A stretch of 58,267 nucleotides of DNA from Nocardia abscessus NBRC 100374. Lineage in GTDB: Bacteria; Actinomycetota; Actinomycetes; Mycobacteriales; Mycobacteriaceae. The stretch covers positions 1-58,267 of the forward strand of contig NZ_BAFP01000142.1 of assembly GCF_000308455.1 (NCBI RefSeq), written 5' to 3'. The notes under the pieces were generated by a model. The model worked only from the letters and a program-made list of their open reading frames with translations. It searched no databases and was not told the origin of the DNA. Made by a program: the position numbers and the translations under genes. Shown here in pieces: positions 1 to 7,526 of the stretch (the stretch's first letter is position 1; the number at the start of each line of letters is the position of its first letter).

Positions 1-1
1 C

Positions 2-664
2 GGCGACGGCTACGCCTCGGTCGCCGGGCGCAGCTCGCTGCGTTGCTCGCTCGGCTTCAACGGCACCGACCGCAACGGCAACACGGTGAACATCACCGCG
101 GGCCACTGCAACCCCGACATCCCGTCCGCGGGCAGCGGCAACGCCGCCGGTGTCTACGAGATGAACGGCGAGCGCCTCGGCGCGCAGCTCGGCGTCTTCC
201 AGAAGTCGGTGCTCGGCGAGCAGGACTACTCGATCATCCGGGTCAGCGACCAGGCCAAGGACCGCTTCGCCAACAACGGCGTCCGGGCGCCCGGCGCGGC
301 TCCGATCGCGGTCGACGGCGTGGCGACCCCGGTCGTCGGCGCTCCGGTGTGCAAGTCCGGTGCGCGCACCGGCTTCAGCTGCGGCGTGGTCAACGCCGTC
401 GACCAGACCGTGCAGGTCGGCGACCGGGAACTCACCCAGAGCTTCTCGGCCAACATCTGCGCGCTGCCCGGCGACAGCGGCGGCCCGATCGTCACCGGCC
501 GCCTGGCGCTCGGCATCTCCAGCGCGTCGTCGGTGGCGGACTACCCGATCTGCGAGATCCCGAATCTGATCGGCGCTCTGACGGGTAACGTGCCGCAGCT
601 GTTCGCGCAGCCGGTGCACGTGGTGCTCTCCGACAACCCGGGGCTGCGCGTACGCACCAACTGA
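2..664 (+). CDS. Secreted S1-family (chymotrypsin-fold) serine peptidase, 5' end missing
   Basis: The reading frame is open from the window edge, so the signal peptide and any pro-region lie outside. The visible part is the catalytic domain: the His motif ITAGHC falls near position 105, a DYSIIRV stretch is the candidate Asp region, and CALPGDSGGPIV carries the nucleophilic Ser (about position 477). Paired cysteines around the His and Ser motifs fit the disulfides of exported actinobacterial S1 proteases of the alpha-lytic/streptogrisin type. The C-terminus ends shortly after the last strand, with no extra binding domain. A strong terminator follows at 680. The family assignment is secure; the substrate is unknown. 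An internal ATG at 86 cuts into the domain and is not the true start. Confidence 0.9.
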   Translation, partial: GDGYASVAGRSSLRCSLGFNGTDRNGNTVNITAGHCNPDIPSAGSGNAAGVYEMNGERLGAQLGVFQKSVLGEQDYSIIRVSDQAKDRFANNGVRAPGAAPIAVDGVATPVVGAPVCKSGARTGFSCGVVNAVDQTVQVGDRELTQSFSANICALPGDSGGPIVTGRLALGISSASSVADYPICEIPNLIGALTGNVPQLFAQPVHVVLSDNPGLRVRTN

Positions 665-679
665 CAGCAGGAACGCGAC

Positions 680-712
680 AAGGCCGACAGCCGTTGAGCT
701 GTCGGCCTTTTC
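680..712 (+). terminator. Rho-independent terminator after the S1 peptidase
   Basis: An 11-bp perfect stem (AAGGCCGACAG / CTGTCGGCCTT) with an 8-nt loop is followed by a short T run, 16 bases after the peptidase stop codon. Confidence 0.85.
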
Positions 713-803
713 GCCGTCTCAGGGGCTTTCCACTGCCCTTACGCGGCCCCCTGCGCGGGAAAGGCCGTATGCGGGGCGGTACCGGTCGGGCATGCTGGTC
801 GGC

Positions 804-1691
804 ATGTGTTTGGTGTTGATCGGCTGGCGCGCACACCCGGAGTACCGGTTGATCGTGGCGGCCAACCGGGACGAGTTCTATACCCGGCCGACCGAGTCCA
901 TGCGCTGGTGGCCGGAAGCGCCCGGTCTGCTGGCCGGACGCGATACCGGTGCCGTCGGCCGTGCCGCGGGCGAGCCTCCCGGCACCTGGCTGGGGCTGAG
1001 CACCCACCCGCACGGCGACAATCGCTTCGCCGCGGTCACGAATGTGCGCGATCCCGCCGATCAACGCCTCGACGCTCGTTCCAGGGGCGCGCTACTGATG
1101 GACTTCCTGCGCGGAGCCTCCGACCGCGGTCCGGCAGGCGAGTTCCCCGGGCCGGAGAAGTACGTCCTCGACGTCGCCACCGCGCCCGACGACTACAACG
1201 GCTACAACCTGGTGGTCTCCGACCTGCGCACGCTGTGGTGGCATTCCAATCGCAGTGCCGCCGAACCACGCGAGTTGTCTCCGGGCTTCCACGGGCTCTC
1301 CAACGGCACGTTCGTCACGTCCGGACCTCCTACCCTGGCGGGAGCGAATTTGGCCGCGCCACAGCCCATCTGGCCCAAAGTACGGGCCGGGGTGACGCAA
1401 CTGCGCGAGGTTGTGCGGACCGAGCCCGGTGCGGTGGACCGCTACTTCGAGGTGCTGGCCGACCGCACCGAAGCCCCCGACGAGCTGTTGCCGCGGACCG
1501 GGGTTCCGGACGACATGGAGCGGGCGCTCTCGGCGAGGTTCATCGCGCACACCGTGCACGGCACCAGAGCGAGCACGGTGCTGGTCGTCCGCGAGGACGG
1601 GGCGTTCGAGATGGTCGAGCGCTCGTTCGGCAGGCTGGGCGAGGAGCTGGGTGAGGTCGTCGTGCGCGGCCTGCTCGATCTCGCCGGGTAA
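804..1691 (+). CDS. NRDE-family (TANGO2-like) protein
   Basis: This is a 295-residue protein of the NRDE/TANGO2 family, cytosolic proteins of poorly defined role whose eukaryotic members are linked to Golgi and haem or lipid handling. The signature AANRDEFYTRPT is near residues 19-30, followed by the family's WW, LAGRD and GTWLG motifs. An in-frame ATG at 792 would add MLVG. I prefer 804 because it gives MCLVL, and the Cys directly after the initiator Met is conserved in the family and has been discussed as an Ntn-hydrolase-like nucleophile. The gene stands alone and converges with the next gene across a hairpin. Family certain, activity unknown. Confidence 0.85.
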   Translation: MCLVLIGWRAHPEYRLIVAANRDEFYTRPTESMRWWPEAPGLLAGRDTGAVGRAAGEPPGTWLGLSTHPHGDNRFAAVTNVRDPADQRLDARSRGALLMDFLRGASDRGPAGEFPGPEKYVLDVATAPDDYNGYNLVVSDLRTLWWHSNRSAAEPRELSPGFHGLSNGTFVTSGPPTLAGANLAAPQPIWPKVRAGVTQLREVVRTEPGAVDRYFEVLADRTEAPDELLPRTGVPDDMERALSARFIAHTVHGTRASTVLVVREDGAFEMVERSFGRLGEELGEVVVRGLLDLAG

Positions 1692-1696
1692 ACGAA

Positions 1697-1730
1697 CGGC
1701 GGCCCGCCCTCCGAGGAGAGCGGGCCGCCG
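1697..1730. terminator. Hairpin between convergent genes, possible bidirectional terminator
   Basis: An 11-bp perfect GC-rich stem (CGGCGGCCCGC / GCGGGCCGCCG) lies 5 bases after the NRDE stop codon and before the end of the convergent gene at 1756. There is no T tract on either side, so termination is inferred from position only. Confidence 0.55.
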
Positions 1731-1755
1731 ATGATCCGACGAGCAGGTCGAAGAC

Positions 1756-2460
1756 TTACTTCGGCTTGTCCGCCCACTTCGTGGTGCCTTCCGGCGCCTG
1801 CAGCGTGTTGATCAGGTCGATGCCCGCGACGGCCAGCATCGGGCCACCGACGGCCACCGTGCCGAGGATGCCGCCGATACCCGCGCCCGCGATCGCGGCC
1901 GGGATGCAGCCGACACCGAGGAACGGCAGGCCGAGGATGCAGCCGATCACGGCGCCGCCGATGACGCCGATGGCGGTGCCGACGAAGCCGCCGACGGCGG
2001 TCGCGATGCCGAACTGGCTGGCGAACTCGTTCTGCGCGCGCTGGTTCTCGATCGGCGAGGCGATCGGCTGCGCGACGACGTTGACCGCGTTGGCCGGCTT
2101 GTCCCTGGGGACCTCGACACTCTGGTCAGGCGTGAGTTCGAGGACCGTGGCGTCTTCCTTCACGACCGGCTTCACCGGGACGACGGTCCCGGCGACCTTG
2201 AAGGCGATCGGCAGCGTGAGGACCGCGTTGCCCTGCGAGTCCTTGATCCGGTAGACGTCGTCTTCCTTGACGTCCTCGGAGGACTTCGCCAGTTCGAACG
2301 TGCCCCCCTTGAGCGTCGTCACGACGGTCTTCTCCACCAGCTTCACCGAGTACCGGATGGGGTCGGCGGCCGGCTCGGCATCGGCATGGGCTGTACCGAG
2401 TCCGATGGTCATCGCACCGATGACCATCGCGGCCGCCGCGGTGGTTCTACGGAATTTCAT
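1756..2460 (-). CDS. Secreted hypothetical protein with glycine-zipper C-terminus
   Basis: A 234-residue protein. It starts MKFRRTTAAAAMVIGAMTIGLG with a cleavage site near AHA-DAEP, a Sec signal peptide. Residues 30-130 are a beta-rich region without a recognised domain. Residues 145-215 hold alternating Gly/Ala/Ile stretches (IGGAVIGCILG, AGAGIGGILGTVAVGG) like a glycine zipper, which may insert into or lie on a membrane; two Cys (IGCILG, GVGCIPA) could form a disulfide. Such proteins are common and uncharacterised in Nocardia. No functional assignment is made. The gene is monocistronic, ending against the hairpin at 1697. Confidence 0.8.
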   Translation of the reverse strand: MKFRRTTAAAAMVIGAMTIGLGTAHADAEPAADPIRYSVKLVEKTVVTTLKGGTFELAKSSEDVKEDDVYRIKDSQGNAVLTLPIAFKVAGTVVPVKPVVKEDATVLELTPDQSVEVPRDKPANAVNVVAQPIASPIENQRAQNEFASQFGIATAVGGFVGTAIGVIGGAVIGCILGLPFLGVGCIPAAIAGAGIGGILGTVAVGGPMLAVAGIDLINTLQAPEGTTKWADKPK

Positions 2461-2734
2461 TCAGTTTCCAATCCATCATCAGGTCGTACGTTGCCGCTGG
2501 TCCTCAGCACGCGAGAGCTCTATCCAGCAAATCCGGGTGGTCGACTCCGGATCCTCCCCGAGCAGTGTGAAGACGGTCGCAGCTAACAGAACGTCGTGAG
2601 CCTAATAGAAGGCCGCGTTTTAAGCGAGATCCCTTATCAGCCATGGGGACTAAGCCAATCCTTACCGACTGGACGGAATGCTTGGACGTTTACGGTGGTG
2701 ATCGGCCACCCACCAGCGGGATCGGAAGAATTTA

Positions 2735-2752
2735 CTGTGAGATTGATCACAG
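2735..2752. promoter_or_regulatory. CRP/GlxR-type cAMP receptor protein site
   Basis: CTGTGA-N6-TCACAG is a perfect 6+6 inverted repeat matching the TGTGA-N6-TCACA consensus of Crp/GlxR proteins. It lies about 170 bp upstream of the etfD start and about 70 bp upstream of the second operator. The role (activation or repression) is inferred. Confidence 0.6.
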
Positions 2753-2821
2753 CTAAATAGGGGGTCAAGCCCCAGCATATGGGGCTATAGCCCAAAAGCC
2801 GATCGTACGATGGACATGGTT

Positions 2822-2837
2822 GTTACTGGCGGGTAAC
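2822..2837. promoter_or_regulatory. Near-palindromic operator upstream of etfD
   Basis: GTTACTGGCGGGTAAC is a 16-bp near-palindrome (arms GTTAC/GTAAC). Its 14-bp core matches boxes upstream of fadE5 (57571, 57598) and of the crotonase at 52627. It sits where a -35 element would be for the TAGGAT hexamer at 2849, which fits repression. The binding protein is not identified; size and symmetry suit a TetR-family dimer. Confidence 0.6.
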
Positions 2838-2921
2838 TTACCTCCAGTTAGGATACGAGCGAACCGAGGCGGTAGCCGAACGCAGCCGCACCCGGGGTGC
2901 CTCTAAAAGAAAGGTCGCGAC

Positions 2922-5900
2922 ATGAATGCCCTGACAGTGACGCTGGGCACGATTGGGGCGGCGCTCAGCCTTCTGTGTTGGGCGTCGTTCATCGGCGGCG
3001 TCCGCAATATCGCGCGCGCCATCATGATCGGACAGCCGGCGCCGGACCGTTGGCGGCCCTTCTTCCCGCGCTTCAAGCAGATGATCGTGGAATTTCTCGC
3101 GCACACGCGCATGAACAAGTTCCGCACCGTCGGCTGGGCGCACTGGCTGGTGATGATCGGCTTCATCGGCGGCGCCATGCTGTGGTTCGAGGCGTACGGG
3201 CAGACGTTCGACCCGGCGTTCCACTGGCCGATCATCGGCAACCTGGCGATCTACCACCTGTGGGACGAGATCCTCGGCATCGGCACCGTGGTCGGCATCC
3301 TCGCGCTGATCGTGCTGCGCCAGCTCAACCACCCGCGGTTGCCGGAGCGCCTTTCCCGGTTCAGCGGTTCCAAGTTCGGCCCGGCCTACGTCATCGAGGC
3401 GATCGTGCTGCTCGAGGGTCTGGGCATGATCTTCGTGAAGGCGGGCAAGATCGCCGCCTACGGTCACTCCGACCCGGCCACCGACTTCTTCACCATGCAG
3501 GTGGCGAAGCTGCTGCCCGCGAACACCACCATGGTGGCGCTGTTCGCCTTCGTGAAGCTGATGTCCGGCATGGCGTTCTTGTACTTCGTCGGCCGCAACG
3601 TCACCTGGGGCGTGGCCTGGCACCGCTTCTCGGCGTTCCCGAACATCTACTTCAAGCGGGAGGAAGACGGCGGCGTCGCGCTGGGCCCGGCCAAGCCGAT
3701 GATGTCGAAGGGCAAGCCGGTCGACATGGAGACCGCCGACCCGGACACCGACACCTTCGGTGCAGGCCGGATCGAGGACTTCTCCTGGAAGGGCTGGCTG
3801 GACTTCACCACCTGCACCGAGTGCGGACGCTGCCAGTCGCAGTGCCCCGCCTGGAACACCGGCAAGCCGCTGTCGCCGAAGCTGCTGATCATGTCGCTGC
3901 GCGACCACGGCTACGCCAAGGCCCCCTACCTGCTGGCCGGCGGCCGCAAGGATATGGGCGGCGACGAGATCGGCCTGGTCGACGGCGAGGGCAAGCCGGA
4001 CGAGGCCGAGCTGGCCAAGATCTCCGAAGCCGCCAAAGCCGAGGCGGAGCGCCCGCTGGTGGGTGGCGCGGAGGTCAACGGCATCATCGATCCCGAGGTG
4101 CTGTGGAGCTGCACCACCTGTGGCGCGTGCGTCGAGCAGTGCCCGGTGGACATCGAGCACGTCGACCACATCATCGACATGCGCCGCTACCAGGTGCTGA
4201 TCGAGTCGGAGTTCCCCTCCGAGCTCGCGGGCCTGTTCAAGAACCTGGAGAACAAGGGCAACCCCTGGGGCCAGAACGCCAAGGACCGCCTCAACTGGAT
4301 CAACGAGCTCGATTTCCAGGTCCCGGTCTTCGGTCAGGATGCCGACAGCTTCGACGGCTACGAGTACCTGTTCTGGGTCGGCTGCGCGGGCGCCTACGAG
4401 GATCGCGCCAAGAAGACCACCAAGGCGGTTGCCGAGCTGCTGGCCACCGCGGGGGTGAAGTTCATGGTGCTCGGCGCGGAGGAGACCTGCACCGGTGACT
4501 CCGCTCGCCGCGCGGGCAACGAGTTCCTGTTCCAGCAGCTGGCGCAGCAGAACATCGAGCTGCTGAACTCGGTGTTCGAAGGCGTCGAGGATCGCAAGAA
4601 GAAGATCGTCGTCACCTGTGCGCACTGCTTCAACGCGTTGAACAACGAGTACCCGCAGGTCGGCGGCAGCTACGAGGTCGTGCACCACACCCAGCTGCTC
4701 AACCGCCTGGTGCGGCAGAAGCAGCTGATCCCGGTGGCCTCGGTGTCGCAGAACGTCACCTACCACGACCCCTGCTACCTGGGCAGGCACAACAAGATCT
4801 ACAACGCGCCGCGTGAGCTGATGGCCGCGTCCGGCTCGAACCTGGTCGAGATGCCGCGTCACGGCGAGCGATCCATGTGCTGTGGCGCCGGTGGCGCGCG
4901 GATGTGGATGGAAGAGCAACTCGGCAAGCGCGTCAATATCGACCGGGTGGAAGAGGGATTGAGCACCCTCGCCGCGCCTTCTGGTCGCTCCGCAGGCTCC
5001 GCTCCTGGGAAGATCGCCACCGGCTGCCCGTTCTGCCGCGTGATGCTCACCGACGGCGTCACCGCGCGCCAGGAGAAGGGCGAGGGCGAAGGCGTCGAGG
5101 TGGTGGACGTCGCGCAGCTGATGCTGGACGCCATCGAACGCGTCGAGCCCGCGGTGCTGACCGAGAACCTGACCGTCATCCAGGAGCCGAAGGCGCCCGT
5201 GGCGGAACCCGAGCCGGAGCCCGAACCCGCCCCGGCCGCCGAGGCCCCCGCACCGGCCAAGGCCGCGCCGACCGGTGGCGGTCTGGCCATGAAAGGCCCG
5301 GCGAAAGCGCCCGGCGGCGGTCTGGCCATGAAGGGCGCCAGGGCGCCCGGCGGCGGCGGTCTCGGCATGAAGGGCGCCGCCAAGGCGCCCGGCGCGAAGG
5401 CTCCGGCCGCGGAACCGGCGGAGGCCGAGGCCACCTCGGCACCTGCCGCTCCGGTCAAGGGTCTCGCCATGAAGGGTCCGGCGAAGGCTCCCGGTGGTCT
5501 GGGGATGAAGGGCGCGGCGAAGGCGCCCGGCGCCAAGGCCGCCGCGGCCCCAGCCGCCGAATCCACGGCCGAGGCTCCGGCTGCCGAAGCTCCCGAGGCC
5601 AAGCCGGTCAAGGGTCTGGGCATGAAGGGTGGCGCGAAAGCGCCCGGTGGTGGTCTCGCCATGAAGGGCGCGGCCAAGGCGCCCGGCGCCAAGGCTCCGG
5701 CAGCGTCCACGGCCCCGGCCGCCGAAGCAGCACCCGCCGCCGAGACGGCTGCGCAACCGGCTGACGCCCAGCCGACCGAGACGAAGCCGACCGTGCCCGC
5801 CAAGGGACTGGCCATGAAGTCCGGCTTCAAGCGGCCCGGCCCCAAGGCCCCCGGCAAAGCGGCCCCGGCCCCCGCCGAACCGGCCTCGGACAAGGCTCCC

Positions 5901-6062
5901 GCTGCGGAAACGCCCGCGGCGTCGGCCGAACCCGCCGCCGAGCCCGACCAGGTCACCAACGGCGCGAACGGTAACGGCGCGGCCGAAGTCGCACCCCCGG
6001 CCGCCAAGCCCGGCGGTCTCGGATTCAAGTCCGGTGCGAAGGCGCCGGGCCGGAAGAACTGA
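2922..6062 (+). CDS. etfD: EtfD-like membrane Fe-S oxidoreductase (ETF:menaquinone type) with repetitive tail
   Basis: A 1046-residue protein of the Rv0338c/EtfD family, which passes electrons from acyl-CoA dehydrogenases, via ETF, to the quinone pool. Residues 1-230 carry about five membrane segments (NarI/HdrE-like). Two [4Fe-4S] motifs follow: CTECGRCQSQCP (C298, C301, C304, C308) and CTTCGACVEQCP (C397, C400, C403, C407). Then come two CCG-type cysteine domains: C488, C566/C569, HDPC at C618 and MCCGAGGA at C653/C654. From about residue 757 to the end runs an Ala/Pro/Lys-rich tail with nine copies of GL[AG][MF]K[GS]. A short Ser/Gly/Pro segment at about 683-697 looks inserted before the ATGCPFC motif. 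The gene is monocistronic, with a terminator at 6080. Upstream are a CRP-type site and an operator shared with fadE5. Confidence 0.9.
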   Translation: MNALTVTLGTIGAALSLLCWASFIGGVRNIARAIMIGQPAPDRWRPFFPRFKQMIVEFLAHTRMNKFRTVGWAHWLVMIGFIGGAMLWFEAYGQTFDPAFHWPIIGNLAIYHLWDEILGIGTVVGILALIVLRQLNHPRLPERLSRFSGSKFGPAYVIEAIVLLEGLGMIFVKAGKIAAYGHSDPATDFFTMQVAKLLPANTTMVALFAFVKLMSGMAFLYFVGRNVTWGVAWHRFSAFPNIYFKREEDGGVALGPAKPMMSKGKPVDMETADPDTDTFGAGRIEDFSWKGWLDFTTCTECGRCQSQCPAWNTGKPLSPKLLIMSLRDHGYAKAPYLLAGGRKDMGGDEIGLVDGEGKPDEAELAKISEAAKAEAERPLVGGAEVNGIIDPEVLWSCTTCGACVEQCPVDIEHVDHIIDMRRYQVLIESEFPSELAGLFKNLENKGNPWGQNAKDRLNWINELDFQVPVFGQDADSFDGYEYLFWVGCAGAYEDRAKKTTKAVAELLATAGVKFMVLGAEETCTGDSARRAGNEFLFQQLAQQNIELLNSVFEGVEDRKKKIVVTCAHCFNALNNEYPQVGGSYEVVHHTQLLNRLVRQKQLIPVASVSQNVTYHDPCYLGRHNKIYNAPRELMAASGSNLVEMPRHGERSMCCGAGGARMWMEEQLGKRVNIDRVEEGLSTLAAPSGRSAGSAPGKIATGCPFCRVMLTDGVTARQEKGEGEGVEVVDVAQLMLDAIERVEPAVLTENLTVIQEPKAPVAEPEPEPEPAPAAEAPAPAKAAPTGGGLAMKGPAKAPGGGLAMKGARAPGGGGLGMKGAAKAPGAKAPAAEPAEAEATSAPAAPVKGLAMKGPAKAPGGLGMKGAAKAPGAKAAAAPAAESTAEAPAAEAPEAKPVKGLGMKGGAKAPGGGLAMKGAAKAPGAKAPAASTAPAAEAAPAAETAAQPADAQPTETKPTVPAKGLAMKSGFKRPGPKAPGKAAPAPAEPASDKAPAAETPAASAEPAAEPDQVTNGANGNGAAEVAPPAAKPGGLGFKSGAKAPGRKN

Positions 6063-6079
6063 ATACGAAGCAAGAACTA

Positions 6080-6112
6080 AGAGCCCGGGTCCTTCAGGAC
6101 CCGGGCTCTTTC
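6080..6112 (+). terminator. Rho-independent terminator after etfD
   Basis: A perfect 12-bp stem (GAGCCCGGGTCC / GGACCCGGGCTC) with loop TTCA is followed by TTTC, 18 bases after the etfD stop codon. Confidence 0.9.
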
Positions 6113-6123
6113 ATCGATCGGAC

Positions 6124-6348
6124 ATGATCGCCGCCCTCACCGCCCAACGCGATGTCGGCGGGATCGCCGCCCCCGCCGATATCGGCGCACTCGCCCCGAC
6201 GCTGATCGGGACCGCGCATCTGCTGTTCGCCGACCGGGAGGCAGGCCCGCCCAGGCGCGAAGCGGTCGGCGTAGTCGCCGCGCCGCTCGCAGCAACGGAG
6301 GGCAGCGCGGTGGTCGCGTCCTGCGCCGCTACGAGCCGCCCCGGCTGA
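6124..6348 (+). pseudogene. Remnant of a TetR-family regulator C-terminal domain
   Basis: The frame encodes a short peptide including PADIGALAPTLIGTAHLLFA. I read this as the ligand-binding C-terminal helix region of a TetR-family regulator, where phrases such as D-LAPTLIGAAHLLFADR are typical. No helix-turn-helix precedes it: the etfD terminator lies directly upstream, so the DNA-binding half is missing. The last residues (AATEGSAVVASCAATSRPG) look out of frame. I therefore call a degraded gene fragment, from pattern recognition rather than a search. It could instead be a short independent ORF starting at the ATG at 6124. Confidence 0.4.
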
Positions 6349-6380
6349 TTCACCTGGGCCGAGTCAGCGGGCGGGCTTCA

Positions 6381-7526
6381 CTACCTGGTCAGCGCCGCGT
6401 ACCGCGCGAGATGCTCGTCGGGGGAGCCGAATTCGTGCTCGACCACGGTGAGCCGCTTGAAGTAGTGGCCGATGGCCAGCTCCTCGGTCATGCCCATCGC
6501 GCCGTGCAGTTGCACGGCGTTCTGCCCGATGAACCGCGCCGCCCTGGCGACGGTGACCTTCGCCGCCGAGACCGCGCGGGCCCGCTCCTCGGCTGGGGCG
6601 CCCAGCGAATGGACGGCCAGATGCACCGCCGCGATGGCCTGTTCGAGTTCGATGTACATGTCGACCATGCGGTGCTGCAGTACCTGGAAACTACCGATCG
6701 GCTGACCGAACTGCCGGCGCTGCTTGGCGTAGTCGATGGTGTCGGCGAGCACTTTCCGCATGCAGCCGACCGCCTCGGCGCAGATCGCCGCGGTCGCCTC
6801 CGCGATGGTCGGCTCGATGACGGTCCAGCCGTCCGACTCCGCGCCGAGCAGCGCGTCGGCGGGCAGGCGCAGGCCGGTGAACACGAGATCGGATGCGGTC
6901 CGGTCGTCGATGGTGCGGTAGGAATGCACTTCCACTCCGGGCGGGGGATCGCCCGCGTCGAATTCGAGCTGGAACAGCGAGATGCCCGCCCTGTCCCGTC
7001 GTTCACCGGACGTCCGCGCGGTGATCAGCAGGTGGGTGGCCAGCGGGGCGCCGGTCACGACGGTCTTCGCGCCGTCGAGCACCCAGGCGTCGCCGTCCCG
7101 GCGGGCGGTGGTCGTCACGTCGTGCAGCGCGTGCCCGGAGGTCGGCTCCAGCGCGGCGAACGCGATGCGCGCGTCGCCGGATACGATCCGCCGCAGCACG
7201 GCGTCGGCCTGTGCACCACCGGAACGCTCGAGCAGTCCGGCGCCGATCACGACCGTGTCGACGAACGGCTCGACCACCAGCGCCCGGCCGAGTTCCTCGG
7301 CGATCACCATGAGCTCGACCGGGCCGCCGCCGGTGCCGTCCACCCGCTCGGGCAGGGTCGCGCCGAGAATGCCCAGCTCGTCGGCGAAGCCGCGCCAGAC
7401 GGCGGGCTGCCAGCCGGTCTCCGATTTCGCCGCGGCGCGGCTCTTCTCCAGGTCGTAGCGGGCGCCGAGGTATCCGGCGATCGCGGAGCGGAGCATTTCC
7501 TGCTCGTCGGTAAGCGTGAAGTCCAT
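6381..7526 (-). CDS. Acyl-CoA dehydrogenase, second subunit of a pair
   Basis: A 381-residue FAD-dependent acyl-CoA dehydrogenase starting MDFTLTDEQEMLRSAIAGYL. The family order is kept: alpha-helical N-domain, beta-domain (GAKTVVTGAPLATHLLITAR), C-terminal four-helix bundle with YAKQRRQFGQPIGSFQ, and QLHGAMGMTEELAIGHYFKR near the end. Its ATG overlaps the stop codon of the upstream dehydrogenase in a TGATG arrangement, so the two are translationally coupled. Adjacent, sequence-divergent FadE pairs in mycobacteria form alpha2beta2 heterotetramers acting on sterol side chains or other bulky CoA esters; the same is inferred here. The specific substrate cannot be told from sequence. Confidence 0.88.
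   Translation of the reverse strand: MDFTLTDEQEMLRSAIAGYLGARYDLEKSRAAAKSETGWQPAVWRGFADELGILGATLPERVDGTGGGPVELMVIAEELGRALVVEPFVDTVVIGAGLLERSGGAQADAVLRRIVSGDARIAFAALEPTSGHALHDVTTTARRDGDAWVLDGAKTVVTGAPLATHLLITARTSGERRDRAGISLFQLEFDAGDPPPGVEVHSYRTIDDRTASDLVFTGLRLPADALLGAESDGWTVIEPTIAEATAAICAEAVGCMRKVLADTIDYAKQRRQFGQPIGSFQVLQHRMVDMYIELEQAIAAVHLAVHSLGAPAEERARAVSAAKVTVARAARFIGQNAVQLHGAMGMTEELAIGHYFKRLTVVEHEFGSPDEHLARYAALTR

Larger units (their letters stand above)
2461..2921. promoter_or_regulatory. Divergent intergenic regulatory region upstream of etfD
   Basis: This gap has visibly lower GC than the genes around it and contains no convincing ORF. It holds a CRP-type palindrome (2735-2752), a small stem-loop AGCCCC/GGGGCT (2768-2786), a near-palindromic operator (2822-2837) and a possible -10 TAGGAT at 2849-2854. 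A purine-rich ribosome binding stretch (AAAAGAAAGG) lies just before the etfD ATG. Confidence 0.6.

Noticed and set aside
2838..5756. 972-codon open frame antisense to etfD
   Set aside because: Composition (repeated RGRSLRAGRLGG-type runs, Arg/Gly/His-rich) is typical of an antisense shadow in high-GC DNA, and the opposite frame encodes a clear protein family.
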